Source: Hyphomonadaceae bacterium (GTDB lineage: Bacteria; Pseudomonadota; Alphaproteobacteria; Caulobacterales; Aquidulcibacteraceae). Taken from it: a stretch of DNA of 64,000 nt. The stretch is from contig JAEUMR010000072.1 of NCBI GenBank assembly GCA_016791385.1, positions 1-64,000 on the forward strand, given 5' to 3'. The position numbers and the translations under genes were made by a program. The notes beneath the pieces are model-generated. The model did no database searches. It saw nothing but the letters and a program-made list of their open reading frames with translations, and was not told the origin of the DNA. Below, piece by piece: positions 1 to 8,503 of this stretch (positions are counted from its first letter, which is position 1; each line of letters starts with the position of its first letter).

Positions 1-30
1 CGGCCGGGAAGCGTGGGCAGGCGATTTGCC

Positions 31-1017
31 CTAGAGCATCGCCGGGATGACGCGATCCGGCGGTTTGTGGCCGTCGGCGAAGGTCTTGATGTTGATGATG
101 ACCTTCTCGCCCATGTCGATGCGGCCCTCGATCGTGCCCGAGCCCATGTGCGGCAGCAGCACGACGTTCTTCAGCTTCTTCAACTTCGGATTGATCGCCG
201 GTTCGTTCTCGAACACGTCGAGGCCAGCGCCGGCGAGTTCGCCCTTCTCCAGCATGCGCGCGAGCGCGGCTTCGTCGATCACCTCGCCGCGCGCGGTGTT
301 GACGATGTAGGCATGCGGCTTCAGCAGCGCGAGCCGGCGCGACGACAGCAAGTGATAGGTCGCCGGCGTGTGCGGGCAATTCACCGAGACGATGTCCATG
401 CGCGACAGCATCTGGTCGAGGCTATCCCAATAGGTCGCTTCGAGTTCGGCCTCGATGTGCGCCGCCGCTTTGCGGCGATTGTGATAATGGATCTGCAGAC
501 CGAAGGCCTTGGCGCGGCGCGCGACAGCCTGGCCGATGCGGCCCATGCCGATGATGCCGAGCCGCTTGCCCCAGATGCGCCGGCCCATCATCCAGGTCGG
601 CGACCAGCCGGTGAACTCGTCGCGCTCGATGATCTTCACGCCTTCGATCAAGCGGCGCGGCACGGCGAGGATCAGCGCCATGGTCATGTCGGCGGTGTCT
701 TCGGTGAGCACGCCGGGCGTGTTCGTCACCGTGATGCCGCGCTGCACCGCGGTCTGCACGTCGATATTGTCGACCCCGGCGCCGAACTGGGCGATCAGGC
801 GCAGCTGCTCGCCAGCGCGCGAGAGCACGCGGGCGTCGACCCGGTCGGTGACGGTCGGCACCAGCACGTCGGCGCGGGCGACGGCGGCGGCGAGTTCGTC
901 CGTGGTGAAGGGCTTGTCCTCGACATTGAGCTCAGCGTCGAACAGTTCGCGCAGGCGCGTCTCCACCGGATCGGGCAGACGGCGCGTGACGATGACCTTG
1001 AGCTTCTTAGTCGGCAT
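31..1017 (-). CDS. D-isomer-specific 2-hydroxyacid dehydrogenase (glyoxylate/hydroxypyruvate reductase-like)
   Basis: Predicted NAD(P)-dependent cytosolic oxidoreductase that reduces 2-keto acids such as glyoxylate to 2-hydroxy acids. The 328-residue product has the usual family length. It shows the Rossmann motif GMGRIGQAVARR in mid-protein, then NTARGEVID with the catalytic Arg, DVFENEP with the catalytic Glu, and LLPHMGSGT with the catalytic His, in the expected order. The ATG at 1017 gives a normal N-terminus (MPTKKLKVIVTRRLP). It stands alone and is divergent from the next gene. The fold assignment is secure; the substrate is inferred only from family resemblance. Confidence 0.9.
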   Translation of the reverse strand: MPTKKLKVIVTRRLPDPVETRLRELFDAELNVEDKPFTTDELAAAVARADVLVPTVTDRVDARVLSRAGEQLRLIAQFGAGVDNIDVQTAVQRGITVTNTPGVLTEDTADMTMALILAVPRRLIEGVKIIERDEFTGWSPTWMMGRRIWGKRLGIIGMGRIGQAVARRAKAFGLQIHYHNRRKAAAHIEAELEATYWDSLDQMLSRMDIVSVNCPHTPATYHLLSSRRLALLKPHAYIVNTARGEVIDEAALARMLEKGELAGAGLDVFENEPAINPKLKKLKNVVLLPHMGSGTIEGRIDMGEKVIINIKTFADGHKPPDRVIPAML

Positions 1018-1141
1018 TCAGCCTCCATAAACCACGCCTCGCGCCGCTCCAAGAAGAGGCGCGGCGTTAAACGCGCTTTCACGCCGCCGTCGCATGCTTA
1101 GGCGCCCTCCGCATGAGACGGAGGCAGACAAAGGTTGGGTC

Positions 1142-1633
1142 ATGCGCCGTGGGTTTCTAGCCGCCTTAGCCGCGGCCCTTTCCAGCATTGCCGTAGCGTC
1201 CGCTGAGGCGCCCCCGCTGGGCACGGATTCCAACCTGCCTGTCCCCCGTTTCGTCAGCCTGGCCGCCGCCGGCGCCAATGGCCGGCACGGACCCGGGCTC
1301 GATCAGCCGGTTGACTGGGTTTACGAACGCGCAGGCCTGCCGTTGCAGGTCACCGGCGAAAGCGGGCCCTGGCGGCGCGTGCGCGATCCGGACGGAGCGG
1401 AGGTGTGGATGCATGCTCGCAACCTCGCTCCCCGGCGCACCGTCTACGTAAAGGAAGCGGCAGCTTTGCACCGGACCGCCCGTCCGGGCGCGGCGGTCGT
1501 GGCCTACATGGCCCCGGGCGTGGTCGGGGCCATTACCGGCTGCGAGGGTGAATGGCGGCGCGTGGCCGTCGGCGGCCGGGTCGGCTGGGTCGAAGACAGC
1601 GCCATCTGGGGCGGCGACTGCGCCGGGCTCTGA
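1142..1633 (+). CDS. secreted SH3-domain protein
   Basis: A 163-residue exported protein. The ATG at 1142 is preferred over the upstream in-frame start at 1094 because it opens directly with a Sec signal peptide (MRRGFLAALAAALSSIAVASA). After the signal come two bacterial SH3-like (SH3b) segments: one with WVYERAGLPLQV...WRRVRDPDGAEVWMHARNL, and a second with VVGAITGCEGEWRRVAV...GWVEDSAIWG. Such domains bind peptidoglycan or peptides in the periplasm. No catalytic domain is visible, so only a periplasmic binding or wall-associated role can be inferred. Confidence 0.8.
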   Translation: MRRGFLAALAAALSSIAVASAEAPPLGTDSNLPVPRFVSLAAAGANGRHGPGLDQPVDWVYERAGLPLQVTGESGPWRRVRDPDGAEVWMHARNLAPRRTVYVKEAAALHRTARPGAAVVAYMAPGVVGAITGCEGEWRRVAVGGRVGWVEDSAIWGGDCAGL

Positions 1634-1724
1634 ACGGCGTCATGGTTAATTTCCGGTAGTATTTGCAATTGCTGTGCGTTACCGCTGCCCTCTAGCCGCA
1701 ATCGGCGGTTGGTGGGGACAGCTC

Positions 1725-3068
1725 ATGCGCGGACCGGTGGCAGCCGGCGAGCAAAGCGCGCTGCGGCGCGTGGCCATTGTGTTGGCTGCGCTGGCGGGCG
1801 CCGCGCTTGCACTCTGGATCGGCTTTATCGCCCTGCTGGCGCTGGTGCTGTCGCTGACCAGCGACGCGCACATCATCGCCAATCTCCAGCAGGCGTCCGA
1901 GCGCGGCACGCTCTCGCACCAATCCTACCCGATGTCCTTTTTCGGACATAACGACCACCGCTTCGACATGTACAGCGACTGCGTCGCGCTCGGCATCAAT
2001 CTCGGCAACGAGAGCGATGGCGTGCTGCACCGCATCGCCGCCAGTCCCACGGCCACACACGAAGACGGCAGCGGACCCTGCGTCGAGTTCAACGCCGCCC
2101 TTAGGAGCGGCGCGGTCGTCGCCGATCAGGGCTATCTGCGCTTCTGGCATGGCTACCAAGCCTATTTCCGCGTGCTGCTGTCGCTGGCGCCGTTCGACGT
2201 GATGATGCGCATCACGGCGATGTTGTTCTTCGCATCGCTCGTCTTCTTCGCCATCGAGATAGAGCGGCTGTTCGGCGCCTGGGCTTGGGCGATAGCGCTC
2301 GTTCCGTTCTTTGCGCTGTCCGACTTCCTCACCGCGCCGATGGTGGCGACGCATGCGCTGTCGCTGGCGTGGGCGTTTGCCAGTGCGAGCCTGACGCCGC
2401 TGATCATCCGGCGTGTGCGCGAGCCTGAGCGTCTGGCGCTGCCGCTGTTCGCATTCGCAGCGGGCGCGACCTACAATTTCCTCAACTTCCTGGTCAATCC
2501 GCCGCTGGCGCCGGCGCTGATCGCCTTCTTCTACATCGCCGCGCAAGATCGCAGCACGCCCAACAAGGCTTGGCGCGCTGCACTCTATGGCGGCCTGCTG
2601 GCGGCGCTGTTCTTCGCCGGCTTCTTCACCGCCTGGGTTGAGAAATGGCTGACGGCGGCGGCCGTGCTCGGGCCGGACGCGCTGCAAGCGGAGCTGACGC
2701 GCATCTTCGGCAAGTACGACGCAACGCGCGTTCGGCTCGAAGTCAATTTCCTCGGCGCGACGCGGCGCAACCTCATCCCCGCCTGGAACCCCTGGTTCTT
2801 CGCCTACATCCTCGCCGCCGGCGCCGTTGCTTGCGCCATGCTGGCGGTGCTGATCCGCAAGTCGGGAAGCCTCGCCGAGCGGGTCACCGCCTTCGCCGCC
2901 ATGTGCTCGCCTCTCGTCTTTGTGGTCGGCTGGGTCGAACTTGCCCGCGCGCACAGCGCCGAGCACTCGGGCTTTGTCAGCCGCAGCTTTCTGCTGTTCG
3001 GCATCTTCCCCTTGCTGGCGGTGCTGAAGCTCTGGCGCGAGGGACGGCTGACCCTGCGGCGGGCCTGA
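1725..3068 (+). CDS. multi-pass inner-membrane protein of unknown function
   Basis: A 447-residue hydrophobic protein that I do not recognise. An in-frame GTG lies upstream at 1674, but the ATG at 1725 gives a cleaner start just before the first membrane segment (VAIVLAALAGAALALWIG). A soluble loop of roughly 100 residues follows. It contains two Cys (SDCVALGIN, GPCVEF) and is probably periplasmic. About nine further hydrophobic segments then run to the C-terminus. The layout (one N-terminal helix, an extracytoplasmic loop, a polytopic C-terminal part) resembles uncharacterised polytopic glycosyltransferase-like membrane proteins, but no motif supports an activity. Confidence 0.7.
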   Translation: MRGPVAAGEQSALRRVAIVLAALAGAALALWIGFIALLALVLSLTSDAHIIANLQQASERGTLSHQSYPMSFFGHNDHRFDMYSDCVALGINLGNESDGVLHRIAASPTATHEDGSGPCVEFNAALRSGAVVADQGYLRFWHGYQAYFRVLLSLAPFDVMMRITAMLFFASLVFFAIEIERLFGAWAWAIALVPFFALSDFLTAPMVATHALSLAWAFASASLTPLIIRRVREPERLALPLFAFAAGATYNFLNFLVNPPLAPALIAFFYIAAQDRSTPNKAWRAALYGGLLAALFFAGFFTAWVEKWLTAAAVLGPDALQAELTRIFGKYDATRVRLEVNFLGATRRNLIPAWNPWFFAYILAAGAVACAMLAVLIRKSGSLAERVTAFAAMCSPLVFVVGWVELARAHSAEHSGFVSRSFLLFGIFPLLAVLKLWREGRLTLRRA

Positions 3069-3147
3069 AGCGGGGCCCAAGCTTGCCCCCTCAAGCCACC
3101 CCTTGTAAGCCGGGCGGCGAGATTTCCCTTTATCAGCAGAGACAAAG

Positions 3148-3687
3148 ATGGCGACCGAAGCCAGCCGCCCCTCCAGCCTTTCCTACCAAGACCTGATCGC
3201 CTCCGGCGAAGGCACGATGTTCGGTGCCGGCAATGCGCAGCTGCCGCTGCCGCCGATGCTAATGTTCGACCGCATCAAGCACATCTCGACCGAAGGCGGC
3301 GCCAACGGCAAAGGCCAAGTGATCGCCGAATACGACATCAATCCCGAGCGCTGGTTCTTCGAATGCCATTTCAAGGGCGACCCGGTGATGCCGGGCTGCC
3401 TTGGCCTCGATGCGATGTGGCAGCTGGTCGGCTTCTTCATGTGCTGGTCGGGCTCGCCGGGCCGCGGGCGCGCGCTGGGCGTGGGCGAAGTCACCTTCCG
3501 CGGCCAGATCACGCCGAAGACCAAGCTGGTCACCTACGAGATCGACATGACGCGTGTGATCCGCCGCTCGCTGCACATGGGCATTGGCGACGGCATCGTG
3601 AAAGCGGACGGCGTCACTATCTATACGGCCAAGGATCTGAAGGTCGGCCTGTTCAGCCCCGAACAGCTCGAAACGCAGCTGAAGTAA
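3148..3687 (+). CDS. fabA: 3-hydroxydecanoyl-ACP dehydratase/isomerase FabA
   Basis: Bifunctional dehydratase and trans-2/cis-3 isomerase that introduces the double bond in anaerobic-type unsaturated fatty-acid synthesis. The product has 179 residues, against about 172 in E. coli. The hot-dog fold active-site segment reads [20 protein letters not shown], placing catalytic His at residue 74 and Asp at residue 88. It is followed after 11 bases by fabB, its usual partner, and the two are almost certainly cotranscribed. Confidence 0.97.
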   Translation: MATEASRPSSLSYQDLIASGEGTMFGAGNAQLPLPPMLMFDRIKHISTEGGANGKGQVIAEYDINPERWFFECHFKGDPVMPGCLGLDAMWQLVGFFMCWSGSPGRGRALGVGEVTFRGQITPKTKLVTYEIDMTRVIRRSLHMGIGDGIVKADGVTIYTAKDLKVGLFSPEQLETQLK

Positions 3688-3698
3688 CGGAGAAGCGC

Positions 3699-4913
3699 AT
3701 GCGTCGCGTCGTCGTCACCGGCATGGGGATCGTGTCCTCGCTCGGCAACAATACGCAGGAAGTGCTGACGAGCCTTCGTGAAGCCAAGAGCGGCATCGTC
3801 GCCGCGCCGGAATACGTTGACAAAGGCATGCGCTGCCAAGTGCACGGCGCGCCGCACGTGAAGCCGGAAGACGTCGTCGACAAGCGCGTGATGCGCTTCA
3901 TGGGCGAAGGCTCGGGCTGGAACTATATCGCCATGCAAGAGGCGATCGCCGATGCAGGCCTTGGCCACGACGACATCTCCAATCCCCGCACCGGCATCAT
4001 TATGGGCTCGGGCGGCCCCTCGGCGCACGCGATCGTCGCGGCGGCGGATACCGCGCGCGAAAAAGGCGCCAAGCGCGTCGGACCGTTCGCGGTGCCGAAA
4101 GCCATGAGTTCGACCGCCAGCGCCACGCTGGCGACGCCGTTTGAGATCAAGGGCATCAATTATTCGATCAGCTCGGCCTGCGCGACCAGCGCCCACTGCA
4201 TCGGCGACGCCTACGAGCACATTCAAAACGGCAAGCAGGACATCATGTTCGCCGGCGGCAGCGAAGAGCTCGATTGGACGCTCTCGGTACTGTTCGACGC
4301 CATGGGCGCGATGAGTTCGAAGTACAACGACACGCCGCAAAAAGCCTCGCGCGCCTATGACAAGAACCGCGACGGTTTCGTCATCGCCGGCGGCGCGGGC
4401 GTTCTCGTGCTGGAAGAATACCAGCGCGCCAAGAAGCGCGGGGCCAAGATTTACGGCGAAGTCGCCGGCTACGGCGCCAACAGCGACGGTCACGACATGG
4501 TGGCGCCCTCAGGCGAAGGCGCCGCGCGCTGCATGAAAATGGCGATGCGCTATCTCGATCGGCCGGTCGATTACCTGAACACGCACGGCACCTCGACGCC
4601 GGTGGGTGATCTCAAGGAGATGGAAGCCGTGCGCGCCGTGTTCGGCGCCAAGGCGCCGCTGATCTCGAGCACTAAGTCGCTGAGCGGCCACTCGCTGGGC
4701 GCTGCGGGCGTGCAGGAAGCGATCTACTCGCTGCTGATGCTCAACAACGACTTCGCCTGCGAAAGCGCCAACATCGAAGAACTCGATCCCGCCTTCGAGG
4801 ATCTGCCGATCCTGCGCCAGCGCGAAGACCGCGAACTCAATTGCGTGCTCTCGAACTCGTTCGGCTTCGGCGGCACCAACGCCACGCTGGCGTTCACAAG
4901 GGTGGCGGCTTAG
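3699..4913 (+). CDS. fabB: beta-ketoacyl-ACP synthase I FabB
   Basis: Condensing enzyme that elongates the unsaturated acyl-ACP made by FabA. The ATG at 3699 follows a GGAG ribosome-binding site and gives 404 residues, close to E. coli FabB (406); the longer upstream open frame is only overlap with fabA. The thiolase-fold catalytic residues are visible: Cys161 in [10 protein letters not shown], His296 in LNTHGTSTP, Lys326 in STKSLSG and His331 in GHSLGAAG. Palindromic repeats begin immediately after the stop codon. Confidence 0.97.
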   Translation: MRRVVVTGMGIVSSLGNNTQEVLTSLREAKSGIVAAPEYVDKGMRCQVHGAPHVKPEDVVDKRVMRFMGEGSGWNYIAMQEAIADAGLGHDDISNPRTGIIMGSGGPSAHAIVAAADTAREKGAKRVGPFAVPKAMSSTASATLATPFEIKGINYSISSACATSAHCIGDAYEHIQNGKQDIMFAGGSEELDWTLSVLFDAMGAMSSKYNDTPQKASRAYDKNRDGFVIAGGAGVLVLEEYQRAKKRGAKIYGEVAGYGANSDGHDMVAPSGEGAARCMKMAMRYLDRPVDYLNTHGTSTPVGDLKEMEAVRAVFGAKAPLISSTKSLSGHSLGAAGVQEAIYSLLMLNNDFACESANIEELDPAFEDLPILRQREDRELNCVLSNSFGFGGTNATLAFTRVAA

Positions 4914-4916
4914 GCG

Positions 4917-4975
4917 CCCACCCTCCCTGCCAAGGGAGGGTGTCAGCTTATGCGCCGCATAAGCTGACGGGTGGG
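4917..4975. repeat. palindromic repeat after fabB
   Basis: Composite palindrome. The outer arms CCCACCC and GGGTGGG enclose a perfect 12-bp inverted repeat, TCAGCTTATGCG at 4943-4954 and CGCATAAGCTGA at 4956-4967, around one central base. It may fold as a branched structure downstream of fabB and could stabilise or end that transcript. Confidence 0.8.
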
Positions 4976-5019
4976 ACGGAAGCGCCACCTTTACAAAACA
5001 AAGAGCTGCCGCCCCGCCC

Positions 5020-5062
5020 GTCGCGAAGCAAGCTTCGCGACACCCTCCCCTTGCGGGGAGGG
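5020..5062. repeat. tandem palindromes upstream of the DUF559 gene
   Basis: Two adjacent perfect palindromes: GTCGCGAAGC/GCTTCGCGAC (5020-5029 and 5032-5041, AA centre) and CCCTCCCC-TTGC-GGGGAGGG (5043-5062). The second has the same arms as the palindrome inside trmB at 22771-22790, with only the loop differing (TTGC against TCGC). It belongs to a dispersed repeat family in this genome. Confidence 0.85.
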
Positions 5063-5087
5063 ATTAGACGGCGCTCTACTGGCCGCG

Positions 5088-5531
5088 ATGAGCGATCGCA
5101 GCACCGAGCGCGCCCGAGCCATGCGCAAGGCGATGAGCCCGCCTGAGCTCACGCTTTGGATGCAATTGCGCGCAATGCGATCGGAAGGCTGGCACTTCCG
5201 GCGCCAATCGCCCGAGGGGCCGTATATCCTCGACTTCGTTTGCCGCCGCGCAAAACTGGTTGTTGAAGTCGATGGCGTTCAACATGCATCGCTTCAGCAA
5301 GCTCAACATGATCGAACACGAGATGGCTACTTAATTGGCAAGAGCTTCCGAGTGATGCGGTTTTGGGCAAGCGACATTGAAAGCGAACTCGACGGTGTCA
5401 TGCAAGCGGTGCGTTCTGCACTTGGGGATGGCAACGGGGGCCTGCCGGACATTGCTCCGCCAACGCAGCATCAGCAGAGCCGGCGTTATCAAACGCTCGT
5501 AAGGATGGGACTTCGCCCGCGAAAGAGCTAA
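5088..5531 (+). CDS. DUF559 endonuclease-domain protein (Vsr-like PD-(D/E)XK fold)
   Basis: A 147-residue small protein with the DUF559 domain, related to very-short-patch-repair type endonucleases. Seen motifs are a basic N-terminus, SPPELTLWMQLR, FRRQSPEGPYILDFVC with a nuclease-type Asp, KLVVEVDGVQH with the Glu-x-Asp element, and a C-terminal FRVMRFW strand. I use the ATG at 5088. The open frame continues upstream to 4971, but that extension is translated repeat sequence. Its placement directly after GC-rich palindromes is notable. The biological role of this family is poorly defined; nuclease activity is inferred from fold. Confidence 0.8.
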   Translation: MSDRSTERARAMRKAMSPPELTLWMQLRAMRSEGWHFRRQSPEGPYILDFVCRRAKLVVEVDGVQHASLQQAQHDRTRDGYLIGKSFRVMRFWASDIESELDGVMQAVRSALGDGNGGLPDIAPPTQHQQSRRYQTLVRMGLRPRKS

Positions 5532-5554
5532 CCGAGCACAAGACTGCCTCGGTC

Positions 5555-5575
5555 CGAGCGGGAACGGATCGCTCG
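5555..5575. terminator. hairpin between convergent genes
   Basis: Short inverted repeat CGAGCG (5555-5560) and CGCTCG (5570-5575) in the 48-bp gap between the convergent DUF559 and PadR genes. It could serve both strands as a weak terminator; no T-run is present. Confidence 0.35.
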
Positions 5576-5579
5576 CGGC

Positions 5580-6143
5580 TTAGGCGCGCTCGATCGCTTG
5601 CGCGGCGGCGTCGAGTGCGGCGGTGACTTGCTGCACTTCCGCTTCGCTGAGCGGGCCACGTTCGAAGCGCAGGCGCAGCGCCAGCTTCAGGTTCTCCATC
5701 GCGCGCACGATTTGCGGCGCCCGTCCGCCCGCGAAGGCCTCGCGCGCGGCTGAGATGCGCTCGAACAGAGCGTCGACGCCGGCCTTGTTGGCCTCCAACT
5801 CGGCTTTGCCTTGCTCGGTGATGGCATAGAGCTTCTTGGCCCCTTCGCTGGCGACCTGCTCGGCCAAGCCCATGTCTTCGAGCATGGTCAGCGTCGGGTA
5901 GATGACGCCGGGGCTCGGCGCGTAAGCGCCGCCGACGCGGTGCTCGATCTCCTTGATGATCTCGTAGCCGTGGCGCGGCTGCTCGGCGATCAGGGCCAGG
6001 ACCACGAATTTGAGGTCGCCGTGGTCGAACATGCGGCGAAAACCGCCGTGGCGGTGACCCCGCCCATGCGGGCCATGACCGCCCCAGAATTCGCCGCGGC
6101 GCGGCCCGCGCATGCTCCGTTCATGATGATGATGATGAAACAT
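5580..6143 (-). CDS. PadR-family transcriptional regulator with His-rich N-terminus
   Basis: A 187-residue PadR-type winged-helix repressor. The first 40 residues are rich in His, Gly and Arg (MFHHHHHERS, HGPHGRGHRHGG), which suggests metal binding but could be only disorder. The wHTH core follows: KFVVLALIAEQPRHGYEII, then SPGVIYPTLTMLEDMGL and KKLYAITEQGKAEL. The C-terminal helices are of PadR dimerisation type. Start ATG is at 6143. A perfect palindrome lies 15 bp upstream (6159-6195) between this gene and divergent fabI, implying autoregulation and possibly control of fabI. The ligand is unknown. Confidence 0.9.
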   Translation of the reverse strand: MFHHHHHERSMRGPRRGEFWGGHGPHGRGHRHGGFRRMFDHGDLKFVVLALIAEQPRHGYEIIKEIEHRVGGAYAPSPGVIYPTLTMLEDMGLAEQVASEGAKKLYAITEQGKAELEANKAGVDALFERISAAREAFAGGRAPQIVRAMENLKLALRLRFERGPLSEAEVQQVTAALDAAAQAIERA

Positions 6144-6158
6144 CCAATACTCCGTCTG

Positions 6159-6195
6159 TGTTTCGATATATCGGAAAATAAGATATATCGAAACA
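6159..6195. promoter_or_regulatory. probable PadR operator
   Basis: Perfect 14-bp inverted repeat, TGTTTCGATATATC at 6159-6172 and GATATATCGAAACA at 6182-6195, separated by 9 bp. PadR proteins bind AT-rich dyads of this sort next to their own gene. It lies between padR (minus) and fabI (plus), the only intergenic space they share. Confidence 0.85.
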
Positions 6196-6280
6196 CGCTC
6201 GCGTCAAGAGGAGACGTGCGCCTTGACCCGGGGTGCATTGGCGCGGCAGGTGCGCCCCACGAATTCCTGGAGAGCGAGCA

Positions 6281-7096
6281 ATGGCCGACGAGTGGGTGTT
6301 TCCGAAAGGCGATCTGATGGCCGGCAAGCGCGGCCTGGTCATGGGCGTCGCCAACGACAAGTCGATCGCCTGGGGCATCGCCAGCCAGCTCGCCGCGCAG
6401 GGCGCGGAGCTTGCCTTCACCTATCAAGGCGAGGCGCTGGAGAAGCGCGTGCGGCCATTGGTGCAGTCGATCGGCGCCGACTTCATGCTTGAGTGCGACG
6501 TCACCAATGACGCCCAGCTCGACGCCGTGTTCGAGGCGCTGAAGCAGAAATGGGGCAAGCTCGACTTCCTCGTCCACTCGATCGCCTTCGCCGAAAAGAG
6601 CGAGCTCAAGGGTTCGTTCGTCGAGAACACCACGCGCGAGAATTTTCTGCGCGCGATGGACATCTCCGCGTTTTCATTCGTGGCCGCCGGCAAGCGCGCG
6701 GCGAAACTGATGCCGCGCGGCGGCTCGATGGTGACGCTGACCTATCTCGGCGCCGAGCGCGTGCTGCCGAGCTACAACACCATGGGTGTGGCCAAGGCCG
6801 CGCTCGAAGCCTGCACCCGCTACATGGCGCGTGATCTCGGCCCCGAAGGCATCCGCTGCAACGCCATCAGCGCCGGCGCCATGCGCACGCTCGCCATCGC
6901 CGGCATCCAGGGCGGACGCGGCCTCATCAGCACTGGCCGCGAATGGTCGGTAATGAAGGAAGACACTTCCATGGAAGGCATCGCCGGCTGCGCGCTGTGG
7001 CTGCTGTCTGACCTCGGCCGCTCGACCACCGGCGAAGTCGTCCACGTCGACGCCGGCTTCCACATCGTCGGCGTGCCGAGCACCGGCGAGGAATAA
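6281..7096 (+). CDS. fabI: enoyl-[acyl-carrier-protein] reductase FabI
   Basis: NADH-dependent reductase for the last step of each fatty-acid elongation cycle. The ATG at 6281, after GGAGAG, gives 271 residues (family about 260). It is an atypical short-chain dehydrogenase fold with the FabI nucleotide signature GVANDKSIAWGIA. Catalytic residues are Tyr155 (TLTYLGAER), Tyr165 and Lys172 (SYNTMGVAKAALE). It is divergent from the PadR gene, whose operator lies about 85 bp upstream. This is the usual triclosan-target class; no resistance change can be judged by eye. Confidence 0.95.
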   Translation: MADEWVFPKGDLMAGKRGLVMGVANDKSIAWGIASQLAAQGAELAFTYQGEALEKRVRPLVQSIGADFMLECDVTNDAQLDAVFEALKQKWGKLDFLVHSIAFAEKSELKGSFVENTTRENFLRAMDISAFSFVAAGKRAAKLMPRGGSMVTLTYLGAERVLPSYNTMGVAKAALEACTRYMARDLGPEGIRCNAISAGAMRTLAIAGIQGGRGLISTGREWSVMKEDTSMEGIAGCALWLLSDLGRSTTGEVVHVDAGFHIVGVPSTGEE

Positions 7097-7190
7097 CGCC
7101 AAAGGGGTCGCCGTACCGCACTGAGCGCACGAGAGCGGTCCTTGATCGCTTTGCCATTGCCTGTCGCGCAGGGCGGATCAGCATGCGTTC

Positions 7191-7358
7191 ATGAGCACGG
7201 GCGTCTGGATTGCAGTCGGCATCGCCATTGGCGTCGGCATTGGCGCGGCCATGGGCAACATGGCGATCGGCATCGCCATCGGAACCGCCATTGGCGCGGC
7301 GCTCGGCTTTGGCCAGCGCAACGCCAATAAGCCGCCGGACGAGCCGCCGCCGGCGTAA
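7191..7358 (+). CDS. small glycine-zipper membrane protein (55 aa)
   Basis: A 55-residue open frame starting at ATG 7191. It has one long Gly/Ala/Ile-rich hydrophobic stretch made of near-repeats (GIAIGVGIGAAMG, GIAIGTAIGAALG), then a polar tail ending KPPDEPPPA. Spaced glycines form a glycine-zipper pattern typical of small helix-packing membrane proteins. The stop codon at 7356-7358 abuts the stop of the convergent next gene with no gap. No homology is recognised; reality rests on strong coding-like composition and the proline-rich tail. Confidence 0.55.
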   Translation: MSTGVWIAVGIAIGVGIGAAMGNMAIGIAIGTAIGAALGFGQRNANKPPDEPPPA

Positions 7359-7580
7359 TCAGAGCTGCTGCGCGTCGCGCAGGATATTGCGCGCCTTGTC
7401 GGCGTCCTCGGCGAGGCCCATCAGGCGCCAGCCATGCTCCATCATGGACGGGTCCATCTCCGCCATCAGCACGTTGAATTCGGGCATCAGCGTCTCGACG
7501 CCTTCGCTGCGCAGCAGCGATTGCGCGACGATGGCCTCCGCGCGCGAGGCGAAGCGGGCGACGATGACAAGCCCTGACAT
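7359..7580 (-). CDS. DUF2007-type small protein
   Basis: A 73-residue protein with the DUF2007 / putative signal-transducing fold. It starts LVIVARFASRAEAIVAQSLLRSEGVETLM, which matches the beta-alpha unit in which residues are averaged over two protein positions. It continues with WRLMGLAEDADKARNILRDA. The domain is found alone or fused to zinc ribbons in Proteobacteria; its function is unknown. It has its own ATG at 7580 and is probably the last gene of the leftward rubredoxin-TetR direction or an independent unit. Confidence 0.75.
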   Translation of the reverse strand: MSGLVIVARFASRAEAIVAQSLLRSEGVETLMPEFNVLMAEMDPSMMEHGWRLMGLAEDADKARNILRDAQQL

Positions 7581-7624
7581 GCGCGCACTCTAGCGGCGCC
7601 GCGCGCCTACGCCAGCCGCTGACC

Positions 7625-7801
7625 TCAGAGTTCGATCATGTCGAAATCGGCCTTCGCCGTGCCGCACATCGGGCAGACCCAATCATCGGCAATGTCGGCC
7701 CAGCGCGTGCCCGGGGCGATGCCTTCGTCCGGCGCGCCCTTCTCTTCTTCGTAGATGTAGCCGCAGGTGCGGCACTGCCAGGTCTTGTAGGCGTCAGCCA
7801 T
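7625..7801 (-). CDS. rubredoxin
   Basis: A 58-residue one-iron electron carrier. Both knuckles are present, WQCRTCGYIYEEEKG and DWVCPMCGTAKADF, giving four Cys ligands. The ATG at 7801 overlaps the stop of the upstream TetR gene by 8 bp, so translation is coupled. Rubredoxins pass electrons to alkane hydroxylases or reductases. Divergent placement next to a P450 suggests, but does not prove, a redox link; P450s usually use ferredoxin instead. Confidence 0.93.
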   Translation of the reverse strand: MADAYKTWQCRTCGYIYEEEKGAPDEGIAPGTRWADIADDWVCPMCGTAKADFDMIEL

Positions 7802-8429
7802 TGGCTGCTCCCGCTGCGAAGCTGCGTGCAATGTGGGTGTGGATCGCCCGCTCGACCGGCGCAACATCGAGCACGGGATCAATCAAGGACTGCATGCTGA
7901 GGCCGAGCAATTGGCTGCCGATCGCCAAGGCGCTGCACTCGGCGTCGATATCGGCGCGGATAACGCCCTCGCGCTGCCCGCGGCGGATGAGGCCAGCGAG
8001 CAACGTCTTCACCCGCTCATGCGATTGCGCGAACAGCGCGCGCGTCTCGCGTGCATCGGCGACGGCGTCCGACAGCAGCATGAAGTAGGATTTCCGCTCG
8101 TTCGCGAATTCGAGGAACGCGCAGAAGCGGCTGACATAGGCTTGCAGCGCGCTGAGCCCGTCCATGCCGGCGACGTGCGTGGCTTGGAGATCCCGATCCT
8201 GCTGCGCATGCAGGTAGCTGACGACCGCATCGATCAGGCCCTGCTTGGAGCCGAAATGCTGGGTGGCGAGGCCGCGCGAATAGCCGGCGCGCTGACCGAT
8301 CGCTTCGAAGGTGGCGGCCGAGACGCCCTCCTCGGCGATGATGGCCATGGTGGCTTCGAGCAGGCGGCGCTCGGCTTCGTCGCGGCGTTCCGCTTGGGAC
8401 CTGCGCGTCGCTGGCTCGGCTCTCGACAT
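7794..8429 (-). CDS. TetR/AcrR-family regulator
   Basis: A 211-residue repressor. The N-terminal helix-turn-helix is RLLEATMAIIAEEGVSAATFEAI and GYSRGLATQHFGSKQGLIDAV, a canonical TetR recognition region. The remaining helical part (about residues 80-200) would bind a hydrophobic effector. It is cotranscribed with rubredoxin (8-bp overlap) and divergent from the P450. A perfect 16-bp palindrome at 8446-8461 lies just upstream of its start and upstream of the P450, so it probably represses both directions. Confidence 0.92.
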   Translation of the reverse strand: MSRAEPATRRSQAERRDEAERRLLEATMAIIAEEGVSAATFEAIGQRAGYSRGLATQHFGSKQGLIDAVVSYLHAQQDRDLQATHVAGMDGLSALQAYVSRFCAFLEFANERKSYFMLLSDAVADARETRALFAQSHERVKTLLAGLIRRGQREGVIRADIDAECSALAIGSQLLGLSMQSLIDPVLDVAPVERAIHTHIARSFAAGAANG

Positions 8430-8445
8430 ATCAAAATCCTACGAA

Positions 8446-8461
8446 CTTGTTGAACAACAAG
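8446..8461. promoter_or_regulatory. probable TetR operator
   Basis: Perfect palindrome CTTGTTGAACAACAAG in the 74-bp gap between the divergent TetR and P450 genes. Size and position fit a TetR-dimer site controlling both promoters. Confidence 0.8.
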
Positions 8462-8503
8462 CAAGTGGATGCTACGGGGCTAGGAAACGTCGGGAGGAAG
8501 CCC

